Of a DNA stretch of 6,995 nucleotides, positions 1 to 5,367 are shown piece by piece. Within the stretch, counting starts at the first letter, position 1, and each line of letters starts with the position of its first letter. The DNA is taken from assembly GCA_041859875.1 (NCBI GenBank), contig JBFLFY010000047.1, positions 1-6,995 on the forward strand, read 5' to 3'. Both the position numbers and the translations under genes were made by a program. The notes beneath the pieces were generated by a model. That model was not told where the DNA came from and made no database searches. It saw nothing but the letters and a program-made list of their open reading frames with translations. The DNA is from Thermocaproicibacter sp041859875 (lineage in GTDB: Bacteria > Bacillota > Clostridia > Oscillospirales > Acutalibacteraceae).

Positions 1-2
1 CA

Positions 3-131
3 CTCTCGGAGGTATATGCCGAACGCAGTCATCTTAACATTACCCGCGCGAAAGTTGCAGCGGCAAAGGGTAAAGAACCGGCGCCGGCCGTCACTCAGCA
101 GAATAGCAAAACGGATGGAGGCAAAGAGTTG
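3..131 (+). CDS. partial upstream reading frame, in phase with the Lar-like gene
   Basis: The third forward frame is open from the left edge and runs without a stop into the Lar-like gene at 132. Its 43 residues look like a real protein tail: an amphipathic stretch (LSEVYAERSHLNITRAKVAA), then a linker rich in Lys, Pro, Gln and Thr, ending TDGGKEL. The competing frame 1, which stops with TGA at 130-132, gives an Arg-rich, shadow-like sequence. The end TDGGKEL resembles the ends of the next genes (PGGSET, PEGSEKS, PEGSEL), suggesting the true C-terminus of an upstream gene whose stop was lost, or an in-frame fusion to the Lar-like domain. I do not recognise the family. Without the sequence to the left I cannot tell a fusion from a chance open frame. 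Confidence 0.4.
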
Positions 132-518
132 ATGGAAAAACTGAAAGCATGCCCATTCTGCGGAAGTACGAACGTTGAAATTAGCCCATATGGCGGTGCA
201 AAAGCCGTTGCATGCATGGACTGCTTTTGCAGGTCGGAAATATTCGAGGGAGAAAATGCAAAAGAAAAGGCAATCGCCGCGTGGAACCGCCGCGCCGCCC
301 CGGAAAACAAGGCGTTGACGCTGGAACAGCTCCGGCAGATGAACGGGGAACCGGTGTGGGTAAAAGACAACGTACATCCGGAGTACTCTAAATGGAAAAT
401 ATGTAATGGGGCTGGAATAAGCCATTATTACTTTTTTACAGGTACCGCAGACGAACTTAGAAACTACGGCAAAACGTGGCTCGCCTACGCCCGCAAGCCG
501 GGAGGGAGCGAAACGTAA
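132..518 (+). CDS. Lar-like restriction-alleviation zinc-ribbon protein with C-terminal phage domain
   Basis: A 128-residue protein in two parts. Residues 5-54 match the Lar-like zinc-ribbon pattern: CPFCG (C7, C10), a second pair CMDC (C28, C31) and the closing A-WNRR (W51-R54). Lar of the Rac prophage eases host type I restriction; for most Lar-like phage proteins the role is only inferred. Residues 62-123 (LTLEQLRQMNGEPVWV, later YGKTWLAYARKP) resemble a module I know from many clostridial phage proteins, usually of unknown function and often appended to such zinc ribbons. The start at ATG 132 is chosen because GGAGG lies at 117-121; TTG 129 is an equally well-spaced alternative. The frame stays open upstream, so a longer protein is possible. 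The stop overlaps the next start as TAATG. Confidence 0.85.
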   Translation: MEKLKACPFCGSTNVEISPYGGAKAVACMDCFCRSEIFEGENAKEKAIAAWNRRAAPENKALTLEQLRQMNGEPVWVKDNVHPEYSKWKICNGAGISHYYFFTGTADELRNYGKTWLAYARKPGGSET

Positions 519-712
519 TGTACGCAGAATGGATTAGCGCTACAGACGGGCTCCCAGAAATAGGCCAGAGGGTAGTCGTAAAATGCAACGGCCTGCATCA
601 TGGGATTTTTGACGTCGTGAGCTATTACCCGGATTATAGGCCTTGGAAAAACGATGGAGTTGCTTATTGGATGCCGCTACCAGAACTGCCGGAAGGGAGC
701 GAAAAATCATGA
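518..712 (+). CDS. DUF551 family small phage protein
   Basis: A 64-residue protein with the layout of DUF551: N-terminal W-I-S-x-x-D-x-LP (W5 to P13), a central VVVKC strand, and the C-terminal WMPLPELP (51-58). DUF551 proteins are common in phage early regions as single domains or fused to Lar-like ribbons; their function is unknown. An in-frame start at 476 lies inside the Lar-like gene and has no good ribosome site, while ATG 518 is preceded by GGAGGGAG (501-508) and overlaps the previous stop as TAATG, so 518 is preferred. The stop overlaps the next start as ATGA, which points to translational coupling. Confidence 0.85.
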   Translation: MYAEWISATDGLPEIGQRVVVKCNGLHHGIFDVVSYYPDYRPWKNDGVAYWMPLPELPEGSEKS

Positions 713-1077
713 AGGTCGAGTATGTGCAAGACCTTGATGACGAGGACATCCGCCGTGTATGTGCTGGGGCGCTGGCAGACATCGAAAGCAAATTTACAGA
801 GGCAAAAGAGAAAAAGGACGCTAAAGCCATGCGGTGGTATAGGCGCGAATTTGTGGACGTGGTAAATTTCCAGCGGCAGTATTTAGGCATACTTTTTAGG
901 CTTGACTCCGGGCCACAAGCAGGTATGGTGTGGGACGGCCCGAGCGAACATGATATTGCTGATGCAGAAGGGGGTTACGGAAAAATTTTAGCAGAACTTA
1001 ATGGCGCGGAAATTTGCCCGTTCTGTGGGTCACTGCTTAAGCCGGAAGGAAGTGAGTTAAATGGAAGCACTGATTGA
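709..1077 (+). CDS. hypothetical phage protein with C-terminal CPFCG knuckle
   Basis: A 122-residue acidic, mostly helical protein that I do not recognise as a named family. Residues 10-60 look like charged helices (DDEDIRRVCAGALADIESKF, then RRYREF-like basic and aromatic residues). The C-terminus carries one zinc-knuckle half, CPFCG (C103, C106), followed by LLKPEGSE; no second cysteine pair is present, so zinc would need a dimer, a partner, or other ligands. The start ATG 709 overlaps the previous TGA and follows GGAAGGGAG (691-699); an in-frame ATG at 643 lies deep in the DUF551 gene and is less likely. The last 17 bases overlap the following gene in another frame. Confidence 0.8.
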   Translation: MKVEYVQDLDDEDIRRVCAGALADIESKFTEAKEKKDAKAMRWYRREFVDVVNFQRQYLGILFRLDSGPQAGMVWDGPSEHDIADAEGGYGKILAELNGAEICPFCGSLLKPEGSELNGSTD

Positions 1078-1285
1078 TGTTCTACTGTACGTCATAATTA
1101 TTGGCGCCGCAATTATTGTCGTGTCCGGCCTTGGCTGTGCGATTGTAGGAATGGCACATAGAATCGGGCGTACAGGCAGGCGCGTCGAAAATAGCCGGAA
1201 GTACATACGCAGGAGGATTGGAAGAAATGATTTACAGCCCGTGTACATAGTGTCCCAACGCCACGAGAAACCGCATCTGCCGTAA
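1061..1285 (+). CDS. small single-span membrane protein
   Basis: A 74-residue protein with one strong hydrophobic segment at about residues 4-31 (LIDVLLYVIIIGAAIIVVSG onward), followed by a very basic tail (HRIGRTGRR, RKYIRRRIGR). By the positive-inside rule the C-terminus should lie in the cytoplasm. No signal-peptidase site is evident, so it is probably an anchored inner-membrane protein. No family is recognised; small membrane proteins in phage early regions may act in superinfection exclusion or host takeover, but nothing here shows that. The start ATG 1061 follows GGAAGGAAG (1043-1051). The last 59 bases overlap, in another frame, the amber-interrupted small gene at 1227, so the final 19 residues may be a recent extension. 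Confidence 0.65.
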   Translation: MEALIDVLLYVIIIGAAIIVVSGLGCAIVGMAHRIGRTGRRVENSRKYIRRRIGRNDLQPVYIVSQRHEKPHLP

Positions 1286-1415
1286 TTTCTGCAAATATTA
1301 CAAGGCATACCGCGCTGCGATTGCAAAGGCAAGAGTACAGAGAGGTGTAACCGAGTATATCCACGACTCCTATGTGGCAAGGGCAAAACAAGTTAAATCA
1401 AGGAGGCATAGATGA
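1227..1415 (+). pseudogene. small four-cysteine (zinc-finger-like) phage protein, interrupted by in-frame TAG
   Basis: Reading from ATG 1227, which has AGGAGG at 1211-1216, the frame encodes MIYSPCT, an amber codon at 1248-1250, then CPNATRNRICRNFCKYYKAY and a basic tail to TGA 1413-1415. Counting the amber as codon 8, the cysteines are C6, C9, C18 and C22, a CxxC-x8-CxxxC pattern. This resembles the small cysteine-rich proteins of clostridial phages that begin near the N-terminus with PCxxCPN and end in a basic helix. The gene ends in an ATGA overlap with the next start, exactly as an intact operon member would. No good start codon lies just after the amber. It is therefore either a nonsense-mutated pseudogene, a gene expressed by amber suppression or readthrough, or a sequence error. 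The resemblance is from memory and needs a search. Confidence 0.6.
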
Positions 1416-1669
1416 ATAAAGTATATGCCGCGTGGCGTGCAGAGTGTATCAAGGAGGACATTGAAGACGGTTGCACAGACACCAAGGACGAAAACGAATT
1501 GAAGCCCATGAGAGAAAAATGTAATCACCGATATGCAACGCCTGAAGAATCCCTAGCAGCTAAAAATGCAAGGAACAAACGATGGAGGGAGCTGCATCCA
1601 GACTACTATCGGCAATACCACGCACGAAAAAAAGCCGCTTCACTGCTAGCACAGCAAAGCGGTCGATAA
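1412..1669 (+). CDS. hypothetical basic phage protein
   Basis: An 85-residue protein with an acidic middle (EDIEDGCTDTKDENE) and a strongly basic C-terminal half. Residues 52-74 (NARNKRWRELHPDYYRQYHA plus RKK) resemble the Trp/Tyr-rich basic segments seen in several phage DNA- or RNA-binding proteins (W-x4-P-x-YY-x2-Y), so nucleic-acid binding is a guess. Three cysteines (C12, C21, C37) form no clear zinc site. The start is secure: AGGAGG at 1401-1406, five bases before the ATG, and the ATG overlaps the TGA of the interrupted gene upstream. The end of the gene lies within a predicted hairpin (1635-1662). I do not recognise the family. Confidence 0.7.
   Translation: MNKVYAAWRAECIKEDIEDGCTDTKDENELKPMREKCNHRYATPEESLAAKNARNKRWRELHPDYYRQYHARKKAASLLAQQSGR
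1635..1662 (+). repeat. bulged inverted repeat at the end of the 1412 gene
   Basis: CCGCTT (1635-1640) can pair with AAGCGG (1657-1662), and TGCT (1644-1647) with AGCA (1653-1656), leaving a CAC bulge on the left arm and an AGCAC loop. No run of T follows, so it does not look like a standard rho-independent terminator. It lies within coding sequence and may be chance. Confidence 0.35.
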
Positions 1670-1683
1670 GAAATAATACGTTA

Positions 1684-1700
1684 TCGCTATTTTATAGCGA
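1684..1700 (+). promoter_or_regulatory. perfect 7-bp palindrome with TTT spacer in the leader of the 1717 gene
   Basis: TCGCTAT (1684-1690) and ATAGCGA (1694-1700) are exact reverse complements separated by TTT. The element sits in the longest gap between clear genes in the window (1670-1716) and ends a few bases before the ribosome site of the next gene. It could be an operator for a DNA-binding protein or a leader hairpin that affects translation or mRNA processing. The absence of a downstream T tract argues against an intrinsic terminator. Confidence 0.45.
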
Positions 1701-1716
1701 GAAAGTGAGAATGTCA

Positions 1717-1908
1717 ATGACCGACAAAGAAATCATTGCCCGGCAGGCTGCCGAGATTATCGAACTAAAGGACAAACTGGCCGAGGCAAACGAAGTCAAG
1801 CAGTACTTTTTCAACGAGGCGCAGCACTCTATGCGGGTACATCATCCGTCGCCTGTGGAAGAGTACAACATGATTCTCGATTTGATTAAAATGGGGGTAA
1901 AAATATGA
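1717..1908 (+). CDS. short helical hypothetical phage protein
   Basis: A 63-residue protein beginning MTDKEIIARQAAEIIELKDK. Residues 1-30 are rich in heptad-like I, A, L and charged residues, consistent with one coiled-coil helix; the rest (FFNEAQHSMRVHHPSPVEEY) has no recognised motif. Similar very short coiled-coil proteins occur before recombination genes in clostridial phages, with no known function. Two starts are possible: ATG 1711, only one base after the weak GTGAG site (1705-1709), and ATG 1717, which has seven bases of spacing and is preferred here. The stop overlaps the ATPase start as ATGA, so it may serve partly to couple translation to that gene. Confidence 0.65.
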   Translation: MTDKEIIARQAAEIIELKDKLAEANEVKQYFFNEAQHSMRVHHPSPVEEYNMILDLIKMGVKI

Positions 1909-3794
1909 AGCTGCTATCGTTCTCTATAAATAACTTCCGCAGCATTGCCGCGGAGTCCATCGATGCCCAGGGGCGCAACGTCAATATTTACGGCAGGAAC
2001 GGCGCGGGGAAAACTTCCACAGAAGATGCTTTCCTCTGGCTGTTGTTCGGCAAGGACTCCGCCGACCGTAAAGATTACGACCTGATACCGCATAAGGCCG
2101 GCAGCACAGAGCCGGACGTCGGCACGGGTCGGGAGCCAGTCGTCGAAGCAAAGCTCGAATATTTCGGCAAAACCGTTGACTTGAAAAAGTCCTACATAGA
2201 GGAATGGCCGAAGCGCGGTGCATTAAAAGGGCAGTATGCCGGAAGTAAAACGCATTATTTTGTGGACGACCTCGAAGTGAAAGCCGGGGAATACAATTCC
2301 GCCGTGAATGAGCTTATCAACCCGGATCTGTTCAAGCTTCTCACGAATCCGCATTATTTTTCCGAAGCACTGAGCTGGCAGGAACGCCGCGCGACGCTCG
2401 TAAAAATTGCCGGGGATTTGAATATTACGCCCGCGCCGGAACTGGCTGCAATGATGGGGGAACGTCCGTTCGATAATTTTTACGCACTGGCGAAGCAGAA
2501 TGCCAAAGCCGCGCAGAAGCAGCTTGATGGAATGCCGTATGCGATTTCAGAAGCGCAGCGTTTGATTCCCACGGAGCTGCCGAAGATGCCTGATGTGGAT
2601 GCGCTTACCGCTCGCCGTGACGAACTCGAAAATCAGATTCAGACGCTTAAAAATGATGATTCCGCGAACGCGGCCCGTCGGGAAATTGCTGAACTGGAAA
2701 CGAAGATTTCCGAGGGCCGAAGCAAATATACGGCGGCGGTGAACGCGGAAAATGAAAAAATTAGCGCGGGAATCCGCAGGCTTGCCGATGAAAAGCAGGA
2801 TAAAACAGATTCTTACAATGATATTCATTCTAAAATTTTGCGACTCGAGGACGAAACAGATTGTCTTATTGAATTCAAAAAAAAGAAGCTTGCCGAATGG
2901 CACGAAACAAATAGCAGCACTTGGACCGGTTCCGACACTTGCCCCACCTGTGGACAAAAGCTCCCACCGGAGCAGGTAGAATCCGCGAAAGCTACTTTCA
3001 ACAAACAGCGTAGTGACGACCTCGAGCAAATCACGAAAGACGGCAAGGCTCTAGCTGAAAAAATCGAAAAGGACCAAACCGTCATTTCTGAGAAGAACGC
3101 CGAACTCAAAAAGCTCACTTCCGAAATTGCCACATTCGAATCCCGTATCGCAAAAGGCACATCAATGTTAAAGCCTTGCGTTTATGAAACTCAAATCGAG
3201 TATAAAAGCCTTAATGGGCATCTGGTTGACCTAAAAAATCAGCTTGCAAATGGAACGGACACTGAGAAAAGCGGCAAACTGAACGCTCTGGGAGCAAAGC
3301 TGGATGAGGTAAAGCAGCAAATTCAGGGCGCCGACCGCGTGAAGCTCCAAATTGAGCAAGCCGAAGCGCAGAAAAAGCACGTCACAGAGCTGCAAGATCA
3401 GCAAAAAAAAATTGCTGCCGACCTCGGCAAATATGAAAAGGCCATCGCTCTTTGCGAAGAACATGTTAAGAAACAGGCCCACGCGCTGGAAACCGCAGTC
3501 AATGACAAATTCAAGATTGCCCGGTTCCGCATGTTTGCACCGCAGAAAAATCACGAAGAAGCCGAGTGCTGTGACGTTGTTTATCCGAACGGCTCAACGA
3601 ATCTTTCCACAGGTGAACGGCTGCAGACCGGCATTGACATTATCAGCACGCTTTCAAAGTATTACGGCGTGGATGCGCCAATTTGGATTGATAATGCCGA
3701 GGGCGTGACGCTGCCAGTGGAAACCGATGCCCAGATTATCCGGATGATTGTGTCCGAAAAAGATGAAAAGCTGAGAATCGAAGTTGAAGCATGA
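1905..3794 (+). CDS. Rad50/SbcC-like AAA/ABC ATPase with zinc hook
   Basis: A 629-residue SMC/Rad50-type ATPase. The N-terminal half-domain starts KLLSFSINNFRSI and has Walker A GRNGAGKT at residues 30-37. Two charged coiled-coil arms (about 228-335 and 355-520) flank CPTCGQ at 346-351, placed like a Rad50 zinc hook. The C-terminal half has the ABC signature LSTGE at 567-571 and Walker B with following residues IWIDNAEG at 593-600. At about 630 residues it is much shorter than SbcC or Rad50, mainly because the coils are short; phage ATP-binding proteins next to RecT are often this size. By family it should bind DNA ends in an ATP-driven way and work with a nuclease. No Mre11/SbcD gene is adjacent; the MBL protein downstream is a possible partner (inference). 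Start and stop both form ATGA overlaps, so it is coupled to both neighbours. Confidence 0.9.
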   Translation: MKLLSFSINNFRSIAAESIDAQGRNVNIYGRNGAGKTSTEDAFLWLLFGKDSADRKDYDLIPHKAGSTEPDVGTGREPVVEAKLEYFGKTVDLKKSYIEEWPKRGALKGQYAGSKTHYFVDDLEVKAGEYNSAVNELINPDLFKLLTNPHYFSEALSWQERRATLVKIAGDLNITPAPELAAMMGERPFDNFYALAKQNAKAAQKQLDGMPYAISEAQRLIPTELPKMPDVDALTARRDELENQIQTLKNDDSANAARREIAELETKISEGRSKYTAAVNAENEKISAGIRRLADEKQDKTDSYNDIHSKILRLEDETDCLIEFKKKKLAEWHETNSSTWTGSDTCPTCGQKLPPEQVESAKATFNKQRSDDLEQITKDGKALAEKIEKDQTVISEKNAELKKLTSEIATFESRIAKGTSMLKPCVYETQIEYKSLNGHLVDLKNQLANGTDTEKSGKLNALGAKLDEVKQQIQGADRVKLQIEQAEAQKKHVTELQDQQKKIAADLGKYEKAIALCEEHVKKQAHALETAVNDKFKIARFRMFAPQKNHEEAECCDVVYPNGSTNLSTGERLQTGIDIISTLSKYYGVDAPIWIDNAEGVTLPVETDAQIIRMIVSEKDEKLRIEVEA

Positions 3795-4492
3795 CTACGT
3801 TTCGGGACGGAAAATGTCCTAAGTGTGGTGGCCATACCTATGGAACTCCGCTCCATTGTGACAAATGTGGCTGGCAGGAATCGCAAGAATCAGCGAACGA
3901 GTTTCAAAAAATAATCGAAAAAATTTCTTTGGAAAGTAAGGAAGGTGCGGCAATGAGCGCAAAAGACGATTTTCTTAAAATCTACACGGAAAGCATTCAT
4001 CGCGACGGCGCGGACAAGCTGCTGGAATGGCTGAAAAGATCCGATTTCTTCACGGCTCCGGCAAGCGCAAAATACCATGGCAATCATGAAGGCGGCCTGT
4101 GTGAACACAGTTTGAACGTTTGGCGCAGGCTATCACAGGAATGCGATTCAAACGCCGAAACCGTCGCTATTTGTGGCCTGCTTCACGACGTCTGCAAGGT
4201 AAATTTCTACGTGAAATCCACCCGCAATGTCAAAAATGAACAGACAGGCGAATGGGAAAAGCAGCCCTACTATTCGGTCGACGATAAAGTCCCTTACGGC
4301 CACGGCGAAAAATCCGTTTATATCATTTCCGGGTTTATGCGCCTGACCCGTGAAGAAGCATTCGCGATCCGGTTCCACATGGGCGACTATTCCGACCGTA
4401 ACGTGCCGCAGGCTTTCAGGCTGTTTCCGCTGGCGCTGATGCTCCATATTGCGGACCTCGAAGCCACATTTTTAGACGAAAAGGAAGGCTGA
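3791..4492 (+). CDS. HD-domain phosphohydrolase with N-terminal zinc ribbon
   Basis: A 233-residue protein. Residues 9-26 form a zinc ribbon (CPKC with C9 and C12; CDKC with C23 and C26). A short helical linker follows, then an HD domain from about residue 58. The HD metal ligands appear to be H106 (GLCEHSLNV), H132-D133 (LLHDVCK), H171 and/or H196 (YGHGEK, RFHMGD) and D222 (HIADLEA). HD proteins of this kind cleave phosphate esters, often of nucleotides; the substrate here is unknown. The ATG overlaps the ATPase stop as ATGA. A second in-frame ATG at 3953 (M55) has its own good ribosome site, and related phage HD proteins, as I recall them, start near that residue, so a 179-residue form without the zinc ribbon may also be made. 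It sits between the ATPase and RecT, implying a role in phage DNA or nucleotide metabolism. Confidence 0.85.
   Translation: MTTFRDGKCPKCGGHTYGTPLHCDKCGWQESQESANEFQKIIEKISLESKEGAAMSAKDDFLKIYTESIHRDGADKLLEWLKRSDFFTAPASAKYHGNHEGGLCEHSLNVWRRLSQECDSNAETVAICGLLHDVCKVNFYVKSTRNVKNEQTGEWEKQPYYSVDDKVPYGHGEKSVYIISGFMRLTREEAFAIRFHMGDYSDRNVPQAFRLFPLALMLHIADLEATFLDEKEG
3940..3947 (+). promoter_or_regulatory. internal ribosome binding site for a short HD protein form
   Basis: GGAAGGTG lies five bases before ATG 3953, inside the HD gene and in frame with it. The site is stronger than expected by chance in coding DNA, and the residues after it (MSAKDDFLKIY) look like a natural N-terminus. It may permit two products from one gene. 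Confidence 0.5.
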
Positions 4493-4497
4493 TTGAT

Positions 4498-5367
4498 ATG
4501 TCTGAAAAACTCTCTGTTGTAAAAAATGCTACCGTCGCGGTGTCAAATGATGTGCGCGGATTTCTTGCACAAGGCTCTCTCCAGCTCCCGGCAAACTATT
4601 CCGTTGAAAATGCGCTGAAATCTGCGGCGCTGTCGCTCCCAAGCGTGAAGAATTTCCAGAACTGCACGCAGGAATCAATCAAATCCGCTCTGCTTTCCAT
4701 GTGTGTACAGGGCCTTAACCCGGACAAAAAGCAGTGTTATTTCATTGCTTACGGCGAAACACTTACCTGCCAACGTTCCTACATGGGTGACGTTGCCGTC
4801 GCAAAGCGCGTTGACCCCAACATTGACGAAATCTATGCTGAAGCTGTCTATGAGGGTGACAAATTCGACTACGAGATTAAGCGCGGCAAAATTACAGAAG
4901 TGCATCATTCGCAGAAGCTGGAAAACAAGTCGAAGCCAATTATCGCGGCTTATGCGACGGTCGTCTATAAGGATGGCAGCGAAGTTTCCACAGTCATGAC
5001 CATGGCGCAGATAAAACAGGCTTGGGCGCAGTCTACGTCACACCCGTTTGACGATAAGGGAAAATTGAAAGCTGACAGCGTTCACGCAAAGTTTCCGGAA
5101 GAAATGGCAAAGAAGACCGTGGTGCATAAGGCATGTAAGCCAATTATCGGCAGTTCGTCCGATTCCTCGCTGTTTGGAAAATACGCGAAGCAGTGTGCCG
5201 ACGTTGCGGACGCTGCAGAGGTCGACGAGGAAGTCGGCGAGAGCGCCAACCGGGAGTATGTGGAAACGGATGCGCATGAGGTTCCGGAGAACGTTGACCC
5301 GGAAACTGGCGAAGTTATCGAGCCAAAACCAATTGCTGCTCGAGTTTATGAGGAGGAACCGTTTTGA
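4498..5367 (+). CDS. recT: RecT family single-strand annealing protein
   Basis: A 289-residue RecT-type annealing protein, close to the usual length. Diagnostic stretches are the region after residue 45 (ALSLPSVKNFQNCTQESIKS), then LNPDKKQCYFIAYG and LTCQRSYMGDVAVAKR (about 93-103), IIAAYATVVYKDG, and the FPEEMAKKTVVHKACKPII segment (about 201-220) that closes the core. RecT anneals complementary single strands and drives phage recombination, normally with a 5'-3' exonuclease. The tail is acidic and ends NVDPETGEVIEPKPIAARVY then EEEPF, resembling the acidic Pro-Phe tip of SSB. The start ATG 4498 follows AAGGAAGG (4481-4488), with only a five-base gap from the HD stop. The stop overlaps the TTG start of the next gene. 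Family assignment is secure; details of the tail are inference. Confidence 0.95.
   Translation: MSEKLSVVKNATVAVSNDVRGFLAQGSLQLPANYSVENALKSAALSLPSVKNFQNCTQESIKSALLSMCVQGLNPDKKQCYFIAYGETLTCQRSYMGDVAVAKRVDPNIDEIYAEAVYEGDKFDYEIKRGKITEVHHSQKLENKSKPIIAAYATVVYKDGSEVSTVMTMAQIKQAWAQSTSHPFDDKGKLKADSVHAKFPEEMAKKTVVHKACKPIIGSSSDSSLFGKYAKQCADVADAAEVDEEVGESANREYVETDAHEVPENVDPETGEVIEPKPIAARVYEEEPF
5351..5356 (+). promoter_or_regulatory. ribosome binding site that fixes a TTG start
   Basis: AGGAGG lies seven bases before TTG 5364 within the end of recT. No ATG in the frame gives a complete MBL fold, so this ideal site supports TTG as the real start and couples the nuclease-like gene to recT. Confidence 0.75.

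Noticed and set aside
1..132. Frame 1 as the real upstream gene ending TGA at 130-132 overlapping ATG 132
   Set aside because: The TGATG overlap is tempting, but the peptide is Arg-rich and low in protein-like features, while frame 3 reads well. Not excluded, since the upstream sequence is missing.
1248..1250. Pyrrolysine or a classic readthrough signal at the amber codon
   Set aside because: The bases after TAG (TGTCCC) do not match known readthrough contexts, and no Pyl genes are in the window; mutation is simpler.
1057..1391. Two minus-strand frames over the small membrane and zinc-finger genes
   Set aside because: Both are antisense to frames with ribosome sites and linked starts and stops; they show no motif and no plausible ribosome site was recognised.
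1635..1700. Rho-independent terminator
   Set aside because: Neither hairpin is followed by a T run, and the first lies within coding sequence.
1670..1710. Promoter in the gap before the 1717 gene
   Set aside because: AT-rich hexamers such as TTATAG occur, but I find no matching -35 box at 16-18 bases; the inverted repeat explains the region better.
1582..1716. Upstream in-frame start at 1582 for the short helical protein
   Set aside because: It would lie wholly within the 1412 gene in another frame, gives an Arg/Ser-rich shadow-like N-terminus, and lacks a good ribosome site compared with 1711 or 1717.
2547..3029. Long minus-strand reading frame of 160 codons inside the ATPase gene
   Set aside because: It lies antisense to a clearly coding, motif-rich gene, has a hydrophobic and Phe/Arg-rich make-up typical of shadows, and has no recognisable domain. 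The same holds for the other minus-strand frames.
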